Position numbers and translations under genes: made by a program
The notes under the pieces: model-generated
What the model was told of the DNA's origin: nothing
Database searches by the model: none
What the model saw: only the letters and a program-made list of their open reading frames with translations
NCBI RefSeq assembly: GCF_000730605.1
Contig: NZ_BBIS01000053.1
Location: 1 to 59,884 of the forward strand
Length of the DNA: 59,884 nucleotides
Direction of reading: 5' to 3'
Origin: Pseudomonas monteilii NBRC 103158 = DSM 14164
Lineage (GTDB): Bacteria > Pseudomonadota > Gammaproteobacteria > Pseudomonadales > Pseudomonadaceae
Shown: one piece after another, positions 1-8,507 of the stretch
How the letters are laid out: each line of letters opens with the position of its first letter
Position numbering within the stretch: the stretch's first letter is position 1

Positions 1-1
1 C

Positions 2-763
2 CCTAAGCCTGAGACAGCGGCCAGGGTCAGAAACCGGCTGGAGCTCGTTCTCGATGCTGCCAAAGCACGCCGACTGCGCTCGGGTGAAAACTCCGCTCGC
101 TGGCGAGGTCATCTGGACAAGCTTCTGCCTAGAAGAAGGCTGGCAGACCGTGGTAATCATCCCGCTCTACCCTGGGAGCAATTGCCAGCCTTCATGGCAG
201 AACTTGAGCATTCCAGGGACCTCAGTTCAACTGCGGTGAAGCTAACCGTGCTGTGCGCTCTGCGCACAAGCGAAGTGATAGGTGGGTACTGGGAAGAAAT
301 TGATCTGGACGAAGAAATTTGGACTATTCCGGCTGCCCGAATGAAAGCCGGGCGCCCGCATCGAGTACCGTTATCTAAAGCCGCCCTTCATACGCTCAGG
401 TGCCTAAAGGCGGAAAGCAAAAGCGGACTGCTTTTCCCGGGCCGGAGCATTGGTAGACCGCTATCGAACATGGCAATGCTACAAAAAATACGCGGTATGG
501 ATGAGAAGTCCTTAGCCAACGACGGGCCCGGCTGGCGCAACGAAACTGGTGAAGTCATCACCATGCATGGTTTCCGATCAAGCTTCAGAGACTGGGCCGC
601 CGAGACAACTAACTTCGCCAACATCGTCCCTGAAATGGCCTTGGCGCATAAAATCAGTAACGCGACTGAAGCAGCGTATCGACGAGGCGATCTGCTAGAA
701 AAACGAAAACAGCTTATGGAGCAATGGGCTCGCTATGCACTGTCAGGTTGCGAAGCAACCTGA
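2..763 (+). CDS. P4-type tyrosine integrase, C-terminal part (5' end outside window)
   Basis: Site-specific recombinase of the kind that integrates genomic islands, usually at tRNA genes. Reading frame 2 is open from the first base of the window, so the gene is cut by the window edge and not by a frameshift. The core-binding region is followed by the catalytic domain. Visible catalytic parts are the first Arg in ALRTSEV, the HGFRSSFRDW box (His-x-x-Arg), a His in ALAHKISN, and the Tyr in EAAYRRGDLLEKR, an arrangement typical of P4-like integrases. The C-terminus is intact, so the enzyme may be functional if the missing N-terminus is present. No tRNA or att site is visible; it would be expected upstream, to the left of the window. 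Confidence 0.85.
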   Translation, partial: PKPETAARVRNRLELVLDAAKARRLRSGENSARWRGHLDKLLPRRRLADRGNHPALPWEQLPAFMAELEHSRDLSSTAVKLTVLCALRTSEVIGGYWEEIDLDEEIWTIPAARMKAGRPHRVPLSKAALHTLRCLKAESKSGLLFPGRSIGRPLSNMAMLQKIRGMDEKSLANDGPGWRNETGEVITMHGFRSSFRDWAAETTNFANIVPEMALAHKISNATEAAYRRGDLLEKRKQLMEQWARYALSGCEAT

Positions 764-832
764 CAAAGGCAAGGTGCTGCTCGTGTCTAGTCCTGAAATA
801 GGTTTACACCTGTTCAGGTAGGCCGACAGGCC

Positions 833-1100
833 TCAAAACGCCTGATGCACCGCATCGGGCGTTTTGTTTTTCAGGGCCATATGAGGCCGTTCTGTGTTGT
901 AGATCTGCACTGCTTCGGCAACCATCTGCCTAGCTTGTTCCAGATCTTCAGGACTGCTCAACAGCAGCTCCATCTTGAGGATTCCGTTGATTCGTTCAGC
1001 CAGCGCGTTCTGGTAGCAGTCATACCCATCTGTCATGGAGCACTGAACACCGTGGCGCTGGTGCAGTGACTGGTATAGCGCCGAGCAATATTGGGCGGAT
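833..1100 (-). pseudogene. IS3-family transposase (OrfB) C-terminal fragment
   Basis: About 88 codons of the end of an IS3-type DDE transposase. They contain the last catalytic region (NALAERINGILKMELL, with the final Glu) and the usual tail YNTERPHMALKNKTPDAVHQAF. The expected upstream HSDRG motif is missing. Similarity stops at about 1100, where an IS30 scrap begins, so the gene is truncated at its 5' side and cannot be active. Confidence 0.75.
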
Positions 1101-1200
1101 TCAACCGGTCGTCGCAACACTGGATTGTTGTACAGACTTCAGATACTCATTCAGTGTTTCGGCAGGTGTTTTCCAGCCGAGTGTTTTTCGAGGTCTGATC
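1101..1200 (-). pseudogene. IS30-family transposase C-terminal scrap
   Basis: On the minus strand this stretch reads RPRKTLGWKTPAETLNEYLK and ends SVATTG-stop, the characteristic end of IS30-type transposases. It is only about 33 codons long. It abuts an IS3 fragment on one side and is cut by the IS256 element on the other (boundary near 1197-1200). Confidence 0.7.
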
Positions 1201-2577
1201 GTGTCCCGGGAAGTGGTGTAACTGAACCAGCCGAAGGCGCCCTGCGGGCGAAAAAGGATGGTCATCGTGGTTCTTGGCTAACGTTGAGTTTGCGAAGACC
1301 AAACACTCACCAGAGAAACCACGATGACCAAGCCCACTATCGCATTGACCGAGTTGGTTGAGAAAGGGGCAGATGCTGATCTGCTCAAGCAAATGATCCA
1401 GTTCGTTGCCCAGCGCATGATGGAGTTCGATGTCGAAGGCCTGTGCGGCGCCGGCTTCGATGTCAAAAGCCCTGACCGGACAAACAGCCGCAACGGCTAC
1501 CGTGATCGCCTCTGGCAGAACCGTGCGGGTGACGTTGACCTTAAGATCCCCAAGCTGCGCCAAGGCAACTACTTTCCTGGTTTTCTTGAGCCTCGACGTA
1601 CCGCCGAGAAGGCCATGGCGGCGGTGATCCAGGAAGCCTACATCCAAGGCATATCAACGCGTTCGTTGGACGAGCTTGTCAAGGCCATGGGCATGACCGG
1701 CATCTCCAAAAGCCAAGTGTCACGGCTGGCTGGTGAGATCGATGAGCGCGTTCACGCCTTCCTTGACCGACCGCTTGAAGGCGACTGGCCCTATCTCTGG
1801 ATAGATGCCACCTACGTCTAAGTGCGGGAGGCCGGGCGCATCGTCTCGGGCGCCGTAATAATCGCTGTGGCCGTGAACACCGATGGTGGCCGTGAAGTCC
1901 TGGGCATGCGGGTTGGCCCATCAGAAGCCGAGCCGTTCTGGACGGACTTCCTGCGAAGCCTCATGCGACGAGGCCTGCGCGGCGTAAAGCTGGTCATCTC
2001 TGACGCCCACGAAGGCCTCAAGGCAGCTGTTTCCAAGGTCTTCAACGCAACCTGGCAGCGCTGCCGCGTGCACTTCATGCGCAACGCCATGGCCCATGTC
2101 GGCAAAGGACAACGCACCATGGTGGCGGCGCTTTTGCGCACAGTTTTCGCCCAAGACAGCCGTGCCGAATGCCACCAGCAGTGGCACCTGGTTGCTGACC
2201 GACTGCGCGAGAAGTACCCCAAGATCGCAATGCTCATGGACGGCTGCGAGGATGAAGTACTGGCACACATGGCGTTTCCCAAGGCGCACCGACAGCAGCT
2301 GCACAGCACCAATACTCTGGAGCGATTCAACGCCGAGATCAAGCGTCGCACCGACGTCGTGGGCATCTTCCCCAACGACCCAGCCATCACACGGCTGGTA
2401 GTGGCGATGCTGCTAGAGCAGAACGACGAGTGGTGCCTGCAACGGCGGTACATGCAGTTGGAGGCCTTTGAGGCCGTCAGCGATAATCCACAGGCCAAGC
2501 TGGCGGCCGTGATCAAATAAACGGCGAGCTCAATGGCCAGAGCCATGATGAGTTACACCACTTCCTGGGACACGATC
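1197..2577 (+). mobile_element. IS256-family insertion sequence with matching terminal inverted repeats
   Basis: An almost complete element of about 1.38 kb. The left end (from GTGTCCCGGGAAGTGGTG at 1201) and the right end (2551-2573, read on the other strand as GTGTCCCAGGAAGTGGTG) match at 22 of 23 positions. GATC on both outer sides extends the match to 27 bp, at 1197-1223 and 2551-2577. The 8 bp beyond the ends differ (CGAGGTCT against TGTGCTTC), so no target duplication survives. The left flank is an IS30 scrap and the right flank a helicase scrap, which suggests a later rearrangement. Confidence 0.85.
1324..2520 (+). pseudogene. IS256-family transposase interrupted by one in-frame stop
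   Basis: A mutator-type (Transposase_mut) DDE enzyme of about 398 codons. The N-terminal part runs to WIDATYV, then TAA at 1819-1821, and the same frame continues with VREAGRIVSGAVIIAVAVNT to the natural end. Relatives usually read WIDATYVKVR, so a Lys codon (AAG) has probably become TAA just after the first catalytic Asp. The rest is intact, including HFMRNAM and the C-terminal NTLERFNAEIKRR region. A one-base change could restore it. As it stands the element should not transpose on its own unless the stop is read through or is a sequencing error. Confidence 0.85.
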
Positions 2578-2743
2578 TGTGTGCTTCATCGAGCACCAGA
2601 ATGAACTCGTTGCGAACATCACTTTTCAACCAGTCCTTGGTCTGTTCGAAGATGTCCCGCTCGATGGGACGCATTAGCATGTATTCGAGCATTGAATAGT
2701 TGGTAATTAGCAGTTCGGGGCAGCGCACCTGCATTTCGTCACG
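2578..2743 (-). pseudogene. Fragment of a large DEAD/DEAH-box helicase
   Basis: Minus-strand reading gives PELLITNYSMLEYMLMRP, then about 15 residues, then FILVLDEAHR. This is the ITNYSMLEYMLMRP plus DEAH block found in large helicases with a DUF1998-type C-terminus; relatives include defence-associated helicases (DISARM DrmA or Druantia DruE type, from memory). Only about 55 codons remain. IS256 cuts one side, and a different gene fragment (hldD) starts at about 2745 on the other. Assignment to a particular defence system is not possible from this piece. Confidence 0.55.
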
Positions 2744-2744
2744 C

Positions 2745-3114
2745 GTCTACGGAGCCGGCGAGGACTTTCGTGAACAGCGCGAATGTGAGCGCCCGCTGAA
2801 CGTCTATGGCTATTCGAAGTTCCTGTTCGATCAACAGGTGCGCCGGCAGTTCTGTTGGCAGTGGCCGCGCCCAACCATTCAATGATGTGGCTCTGGCTGT
2901 GATCAATCGGCTGCGCGGGCAGCAAGGCCAACCCTCGTTGTCACTTGAGATGGCCTTGCTGGAAGGTATTCTGGAGTACAGCGAATTTCCTGAGCATTTG
3001 CGTGGCAAGTACCAGTGTTACACCTGCGCCGACCTGGAGCGCTTGCGCGCTGCCGGTTACACCGCACCCACTCTGGCAGTCGAGCAAGGCGTGGCCCGCT
3101 ACTGAGACTGGTTG
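2745..3114 (+). pseudogene. Broken ADP-L-glycero-D-manno-heptose 6-epimerase (hldD-like)
   Basis: Two pieces of one short-chain dehydrogenase-type epimerase of LPS core heptose synthesis. The first piece reads VYGAGEDFREQRECERPLNV then YGYSKFLFDQQVRR, with the active-site Tyr-x-x-x-Lys. The second, in another frame from about 2854, reads VGSGRAQPFNDVALAVINRL through to LAVEQGVARY. An internal segment of roughly 100 residues is missing at the junction, and the last codons read RY-stop-DWLQ where RYCDWL is expected (TGC to TGA). The gene is dead, so a functional copy is presumably elsewhere. Confidence 0.8.
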
Positions 3115-3175
3115 CAGGGTCCTCAAAGACCGCCGCCTGCTCCAGTCAAGCAGGCAGCATGATCGTGCTCAACGG

Positions 3176-4855
3176 CTACTTGAAACAGTATTCGTAGAGG
3201 CAAGTCTGGAACCCGTACTTGAGGTCGAACTTGCCATCGAGCACGTTGTTTTCCTTCGTGTACTGGTCCCACGCCACGAGCATTTCCTTCAGCTTGCCCG
3301 GCTCGGCCTGGGCCAGGTCGCGGCTTTCGGTCGGGTCGCTCTTGAGGTCGTACAGCTGCCATTGGGCAGTGCCGTAAGGTGGATTGACCAAGATGATTTT
3401 CCAATCGCCCTTGCGCAGCGCCTTGCGGCCGAACAGTTCCCAGCCGATCTGACGCTGGGCCATGGCCCGACCTTCAAGCAATGGGCGCATGCTCTTGCCG
3501 CTGATGGTTTGCACCGGGCGACCTTGGAATGTCTTGCCCAGCGCCGGCACCCCCGCCAGGTCCAGCAAGGTTGGCATCAGGTCCATCACATGGACCATGT
3601 CGTTGTTGAGCGTGCCTTGCAGGTGGGCCTTCTTCAGCATTTTCGCGCTGATGATGGCTGGCGCCCGAATGCCGCCCTCGTTGGTGAACCCCTTGAACAG
3701 CGGATACGGCGTGGAGCTGACCTGGGCCCATTGTGCGCCATAGTCGGCATACGAGCCTTTGTGCCCGAGGTTTTTCAGGCTGTTGTCGAAGTCCTTGGCC
3801 AGCCACTCCTTGTTGCCAGGCAGGTCGATCGGGCTATTGCCATCGGCGCCATTGTCGGAGATGAACACGATGAAGGTGTTGTCCAGCTTGCCGTTTTTCT
3901 CCAGGTACGTGAGCAGTCGGCCAATGTGGTAGTCCATGTTGGACACCATCGCCGCATAGATCTCCATGTTGCGCGCCTCGCGCTGGCGCTGCTCATCGCT
4001 CAACTGGCCCCAGTTCGGCAGGCCCTTGGCCATGGGTGTGTTGGGCGTTGCATTGGCCGCGACAATACCCAGCTGCTTCTGGCGCTCCAGGCGGGCCTGG
4101 CGGATCGCGTCGTAGCCGGCGTCATAACGGTGCTTGTACTTGTCCAGCCAAGCGTCTGGCGCATGCAGCGGCCAATGTGGCGCGGTGTAGGACAGTACGG
4201 CCATGAACGGCTTGTTGCTGGCTTTGTCGGCTTCGATGTAGTCGATTAGCCGATCGGTGTAGAACTCGCTGGAATAGAAGCTCTTGGGCACTTCCACCTG
4301 CTTGCCGTCTTCGCGGTAGATCGCCTTGGGGTCTTGGGCAATGATGGCGTGCTGGTCGTCGAAGTGGCTGGCACCGCCTTGCACCAGAATGAACGAGCGG
4401 TCGAAGCCGCGCGCCTTGGGGCTGGTCTCTTCGGTGCGACCCAAGTGCCATTTGCCGGTGGTGTAGGTGTTGTAACCTGCATCCTGAAGCACCTGCCCTA
4501 CCGTGACCATGCGCTCGTTCAAATACCCTTCGTAGCCAGGCTGGCCTTTCTGGAACGGTTGCAGCAGCTCGCCCATGTTGCCCAGGCCCGCCACATGGCT
4601 GTCGGCGCCAGAGAACATCATTGCGCGGGTCGGCGAGCACGTGGGCGCCGTGTGGAAGTTGCTCAGGCGCACACCATCGCGCGCAAGTGAGTCAATGTTC
4701 GGGGTGCTGATTTCGCCACCAAAACTGCCCAGGTCGCTGTAGCCCAGGTCATCGGCGACGATGATCAGAAAGTTCGGGCGCTCATCTGCGGCCATGGCCG
4801 TGTGGCTGCATATGGCAACCATCAGAGCAAGCAGGCGTGTCTTAAACGGGCTCAT
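3176..4855 (-). CDS. Secreted/periplasmic type I arylsulfatase
   Basis: 559-residue sulfatase (alkaline-phosphatase fold) that hydrolyses aromatic sulfate esters. A Sec signal peptide is visible (MSPFKTRLLALMVAICSHTAMA, cut before ADERPN). The N-terminal metal site is in FLIIVADDLGYSD. The sulfatase signature CSPTR starts at Cys73, the residue converted to formylglycine. GKWHLG, ISDNGAD and the other expected blocks follow, so all core elements are present. No formylglycine-generating enzyme is in the window, so it must be supplied elsewhere. It is divergent from the multihaem cytochrome gene at 5057; the shared 200-bp region carries both promoters. It could feed free phenols or sulfate to the cell; the substrate is not predictable. 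Confidence 0.9.
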   Translation of the reverse strand: MSPFKTRLLALMVAICSHTAMAADERPNFLIIVADDLGYSDLGSFGGEISTPNIDSLARDGVRLSNFHTAPTCSPTRAMMFSGADSHVAGLGNMGELLQPFQKGQPGYEGYLNERMVTVGQVLQDAGYNTYTTGKWHLGRTEETSPKARGFDRSFILVQGGASHFDDQHAIIAQDPKAIYREDGKQVEVPKSFYSSEFYTDRLIDYIEADKASNKPFMAVLSYTAPHWPLHAPDAWLDKYKHRYDAGYDAIRQARLERQKQLGIVAANATPNTPMAKGLPNWGQLSDEQRQREARNMEIYAAMVSNMDYHIGRLLTYLEKNGKLDNTFIVFISDNGADGNSPIDLPGNKEWLAKDFDNSLKNLGHKGSYADYGAQWAQVSSTPYPLFKGFTNEGGIRAPAIISAKMLKKAHLQGTLNNDMVHVMDLMPTLLDLAGVPALGKTFQGRPVQTISGKSMRPLLEGRAMAQRQIGWELFGRKALRKGDWKIILVNPPYGTAQWQLYDLKSDPTESRDLAQAEPGKLKEMLVAWDQYTKENNVLDGKFDLKYGFQTCLYEYCFK

Positions 4856-5056
4856 GAAGCGTGTCCTCGGTTATTATTATTGGCGTGCTTGCAAGTATGC
4901 GGATGGCCCGCCGCTCGCCGATAACGCTGCAGCGCAAGCGCTTATGCATCCGCGTGATTATTTGCCCCGAGGGCTAGGGCAGTGCCCGCTCGACGTTCAT
5001 CATCCCCCTTTATTTACCGGGGGCGCGCACCCACTGGCAGGCAAGAGGTGGGGCAC

Positions 5057-7393
5057 ATGAAGCAAGCTCGTCGGCACGCAGCGAATGTCACCCGGGGGAT
5101 GGCCCTGCTATGGCTGTGCGCATGGGCCGGCGGCCTGCTTGCCGCCCCGTCTCAGCCGCCACAGCGCAAGCTGGACGACGGCTACGTCGACCCAGGCCAA
5201 TGCCAGGCCTGCCATGCTTCACAGGCGCAACAGTGGTCCCAGTCACATCACAGCTGGTCGATGCGCAAGCCGACCGCGGACAATGTGCGGGGCGACTTCG
5301 CCGATCAGGCCTTCACGGACGCCGCCGGCGTAGAGGTGAGTTTCAGCACGCGCAATGGCACGTTTTACGTCAATGCCGAAAACGAACAGGGCCGACGCCA
5401 GGACTTCGCCGTGGCCTACACCTTCGGGGTTTATCCCCTGCAGCAATACCTGATCGAACGCCCTGGTGGTCGCTTGCAATCGTTGACCGTTGCCTGGGAC
5501 AACCGCGCCAAGGCCGACGGTGGGCAGCGCTGGTTTTCGCTCTACCCCGGCCAGCGCTTCACCCCGGACGACGCCCTGCACTGGACCGGCCGCTCGCAGA
5601 ACTGGAACGGCATGTGTGCCCAGTGCCACTCGGGCAACCTGAAAAAAGGCTACGACGCCAGGCAGGACAGCTTCGCCAGTACCTGGAGCGAGCTGTCGGT
5701 GGGTTGTCAGAGTTGCCATGGGCCGGGCGCTCAGCATCTGGCATGGGCCAAGTTGCCGACGGCGCAGCGCCAGCTCGCCAACAATGCCGGCGCACGCGGT
5801 TTACAGGTGGACTTCGGGGCGCGAGCCAAGGGTTACGAAGTCGACCAGTGCGCCCGCTGTCACGCACAACAGGAAACCCTTGGTGTTGGCAGCCAGCCGG
5901 GTAAACCTCTGGTGGATAGCGCCTACCCTACCTTGTTGACCCCTGGCGCCTATCATGCCGATGGCCAGCAACAGGCTGAGGTGTTCGAGTATGGCTCCTT
6001 CGTGCAGAGCAAGATGTACGCCGCCGGCGTGACCTGCAGCGACTGCCACAACCCGCACACCGGCGAGCTGCCCGCCCAGGGCAATCAGTTGTGCGCCAGC
6101 TGCCACAACCCGCAGGGCAACCCGCGGTTCCCCACGCTGAAGAAGAAGGACTACGACAGCCCCAGCCACCACTTTCATGAGCCTGGTAGCCCCGGCGCGC
6201 AATGCACCAACTGCCATGCGCCCGAACAGAACTACATGGTGATCGACGCACGCCGCGACCATAGTTTCCGCCTGCCAAGGCCCGACCTGACGCCGATCAC
6301 CGGCGCGCCCAACGCCTGCACGCAATGCCACAAAGAGCGCTCGGCACAATGGGCCGCGAACGAGATCAGCCAGCGCTTCGGCCCGCTGCGTGCCGAGCAT
6401 TATGGCCCGGTGATGCAAGGCGCCCGAGCGCACGATCCGCAAGCAATTGCCCTGGCCGCAAAGTTGGTCACCGACGCGACACGCCCGGCGATCGTCCGGG
6501 CTTCTGCCGCCGACGTCCTGAGCGGCGTCGAGGGGCCTGCGCTGGATTCGCTTGCCCTCGGGCTTACCGATCAAGATCCACTGGTTCGCAGCAGCGTGGT
6601 GCGCGCCATGGCCAATGCCGACGATGCGCAACGCCTGCAACACTTGCCTGCCCTGCTTGATGACCCGGCACTGGCGGTACGCGATCAGGCGGCTCGCGCC
6701 TTGGCCGACCTGCAGGCGCAACTGCCGACCGCCCAACGTGACCGGCTCGGCCACCTGCTCCAGGACCACCTTGCGCGGCTCAGCGCCAACGCCGACTTGC
6801 CGGGCACGCGATTCAACCTGGCCAGCCTGCTGGCACGTCAAGGCAATGAGGCACAGGCACTGGATCAATATCACCAAGTCCTGCGCCAAGATCCGGACTT
6901 CACGCCCGCGCGCGTGGCACTTGCCAGGTTGCTGCTGACTCGCGGGCAATCCGACCAGGCCCTTGAAACACTACAGGCCGGCTTGCAACGCGGCGAGCAG
7001 CGCGCCGGCTTCAGCGAGCTGGCCTATGCCATGGGGCTGCTCCAGGCCGAGCGCCAGCAGCCCGAGCAGGCTATCGAGTGGCTGGAGAAAGCCCTGCCCG
7101 GCCAGCCGCTGAACCTGCGCCTGTATTACAACCTCGGCTTGCTGCGCAGCCAGCTCGGCCAACCTGAACAGGCGCGACGCGTGGTAGTGGCCGGGCTTGC
7201 TCACGCAGCGCAAGATAGGGATCTTTTGTATGCAGGTGCCTATCTGGATGCGCGGTCAGGCAACTGGGCCTCTTCATTCGCGTTCTTGCAGCGCCTGTTG
7301 ATGCTACAACCGCAGCACCCCGAGGCGCGTCGCCTGCTGGCTTATGTACAGCAGCAACAGCAGCGTACGCGCACCATGGGCGCGAATCGATGA
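5057..7393 (+). CDS. Octahaem c-type cytochrome with HEAT and TPR repeats
   Basis: 778-residue exported protein. The ATG at 5057 is preferred: it follows AGAGGTGGGG and begins a signal peptide (MKQARRHAAN..LLWLCAWAGGLLAA). Eight CxxCH haem motifs follow in the first ~430 residues: CQACH (Cys49), CAQCH, CQSCH, CARCH, CSDCH, CASCH, CTNCH and CTQCH. The pattern resembles the cytochrome c554 / multihaem oxidoreductase group. The next part is rich in short helical repeats (VRSSVVRAMANADDAQR, HEAT-like) and the C-terminal third is TPR (LDQYHQVLRQDPDFTPARVA). It is therefore a periplasmic electron carrier or oxidoreductase with a protein-interaction arm. The partner is unknown. Its divergent pairing with an arylsulfatase may be functional or accidental. 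Confidence 0.85.
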   Translation: MKQARRHAANVTRGMALLWLCAWAGGLLAAPSQPPQRKLDDGYVDPGQCQACHASQAQQWSQSHHSWSMRKPTADNVRGDFADQAFTDAAGVEVSFSTRNGTFYVNAENEQGRRQDFAVAYTFGVYPLQQYLIERPGGRLQSLTVAWDNRAKADGGQRWFSLYPGQRFTPDDALHWTGRSQNWNGMCAQCHSGNLKKGYDARQDSFASTWSELSVGCQSCHGPGAQHLAWAKLPTAQRQLANNAGARGLQVDFGARAKGYEVDQCARCHAQQETLGVGSQPGKPLVDSAYPTLLTPGAYHADGQQQAEVFEYGSFVQSKMYAAGVTCSDCHNPHTGELPAQGNQLCASCHNPQGNPRFPTLKKKDYDSPSHHFHEPGSPGAQCTNCHAPEQNYMVIDARRDHSFRLPRPDLTPITGAPNACTQCHKERSAQWAANEISQRFGPLRAEHYGPVMQGARAHDPQAIALAAKLVTDATRPAIVRASAADVLSGVEGPALDSLALGLTDQDPLVRSSVVRAMANADDAQRLQHLPALLDDPALAVRDQAARALADLQAQLPTAQRDRLGHLLQDHLARLSANADLPGTRFNLASLLARQGNEAQALDQYHQVLRQDPDFTPARVALARLLLTRGQSDQALETLQAGLQRGEQRAGFSELAYAMGLLQAERQQPEQAIEWLEKALPGQPLNLRLYYNLGLLRSQLGQPEQARRVVVAGLAHAAQDRDLLYAGAYLDARSGNWASSFAFLQRLLMLQPQHPEARRLLAYVQQQQQRTRTMGANR

Positions 7394-7463
7394 CCAGCGA
7401 AGCCGCGGCCAAGACTGAATAGCACTGGATCAAACCAGACAGACAACAATAAAGGTTACGGTG

Positions 7464-8465
7464 ATGAATACGCCCCTTTACAGCGGCCTGCCCACTGCTG
7501 GCGACGCCCGCTCGGCCATTCCCTTTGCAGCCGAGCCCTTGCTGCGCTCGCGCAATGTCGAAGACGCCGAAGCCCTGCTCAACAACCACCTGGAGGAACG
7601 GCGGATACGCCTCGGCGGGCGAGGCACGCTGGATATCGACTTCACCTTGCAGACCTTGCCGCAAATGAAGCTGTTCGGCGCGTGGTGGGGGCGCGAGGTT
7701 CGCGTGAGCTCAAGCCCGTTGAGCTGTTGGCATGGCATCCTGCCTTTGCACGGCGCGATCAGCAGCCACCCCCAGGGCTTGCAGGCGAACGCGGGTGAGC
7801 TATTGGTGTTCAGCCCCGGGCAGGAAGTGGACGTCACCTGGCATGAAGGGACAAAGGCCATCGTCATTGCCTTGGATGCGGCCTTGCTGCTCAATCACCT
7901 GGAACGTCACCATCAGGTTCACCATGCCCAGAGCCCGACGCAGGCGTTGTTGTTCCAGGGTAATCACCCGGCCATGCGCAGCCTGGGCAACCTGCTGCGC
8001 ATGGTCGACAGCGAAAGCGGCAACACCGCTGGCTTGCTGGCAACGCCCTTCGGCCAGTCCCACGTGCAGCACCTGTTTTGCGAAAACCTGCTGCACCTGC
8101 TGCCCAGCCTGTACAGCGAACCACCACGGCGCCTGTTGCCGGGCACCGTGAAACGGGTGGTCGATTTCATCCACGCCAATCTCGAACAGCCGCTTTGCAT
8201 CACCCAACTGGTGACTGTTAGCGGCACCAGCAGACGCAGCCTGGAACAGGCGTTTCGCAACGGTTTGGGGACCAGCCCGCAACGCTACATCCAGCATTGC
8301 CGGCTACTGGCGATGCGCAAGGTGTTGCTGGAGCACCAACCGGGTGAAGTACAGTTGTCGGCGCTGGCCTTCAAGTGGGGGTTTGCACAACCCAGCCACT
8401 TTACCGCCGCCTACAAGCAAGCGTTTGGCGAGCCGCCCTCGCAAACGCTGGCCAGGTCAGATTGA
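7464..8465 (+). CDS. AraC/XylS-family transcriptional regulator
   Basis: 333 residues. The N-terminal ligand-binding part (~1-215) is of the type found in XylS/BenR-like activators. The C-terminal double HTH (~225-333) contains PLCITQLVTVSGTSRRSLEQ and ALAFKWGFAQPSHFTAAYKQ. The ATG at 7464, eight bases after AAAGG, is preferred to a GTG one codon upstream. The leader has AACAATAA at 7445-7452, an AAnAAnAA motif of the Hfq/Crc type. It lies downstream of the multihaem gene and convergent to an OprD gene. Its target could be that porin, the pch genes beyond, or the arylsulfatase region; nothing in the sequence decides. Confidence 0.85.
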   Translation: MNTPLYSGLPTAGDARSAIPFAAEPLLRSRNVEDAEALLNNHLEERRIRLGGRGTLDIDFTLQTLPQMKLFGAWWGREVRVSSSPLSCWHGILPLHGAISSHPQGLQANAGELLVFSPGQEVDVTWHEGTKAIVIALDAALLLNHLERHHQVHHAQSPTQALLFQGNHPAMRSLGNLLRMVDSESGNTAGLLATPFGQSHVQHLFCENLLHLLPSLYSEPPRRLLPGTVKRVVDFIHANLEQPLCITQLVTVSGTSRRSLEQAFRNGLGTSPQRYIQHCRLLAMRKVLLEHQPGEVQLSALAFKWGFAQPSHFTAAYKQAFGEPPSQTLARSD

Positions 8466-8471
8466 TGGGAA

Positions 8472-8493
8472 GGCCGCTGCAGGCGCAGCGGCC
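8472..8493. terminator. Hairpin between convergent araC-type and oprD genes
   Basis: Perfect 9-bp stem GGCCGCTGC / GCAGCGGCC with a 4-base loop, seven bases after the regulator's stop codon and 14 bases before the end of the opposing porin gene. No T-run on either side, so a bidirectional stem-loop terminator is likely but not certain. Confidence 0.6.
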
Positions 8494-8507
8494 AGCTCGG
8501 CCAAGGC

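Noticed and set aside
1197..2577. 8-bp target duplication around IS256
   Set aside because: The bases outside the repeats differ. Only a shared palindromic GATC is present, which is more simply part of the inverted repeat.
2945..4249. 434-codon plus-strand frame opposite the arylsulfatase
   Set aside because: Shadow of the sulfatase gene, which has signal peptide, CSPTR site and full family length.
4876..4897. TTGGCGTGCTTGCA upstream of the arylsulfatase gene as a sigma-54 promoter
   Set aside because: The GG and GC elements are about three bases too close, so the spacing does not fit.
5801..6949. Long minus-strand frame opposite the multihaem cytochrome gene
   Set aside because: High-GC shadow frame: no RBS or recognisable domain, and the plus strand encodes eight CxxCH sites in the same place.
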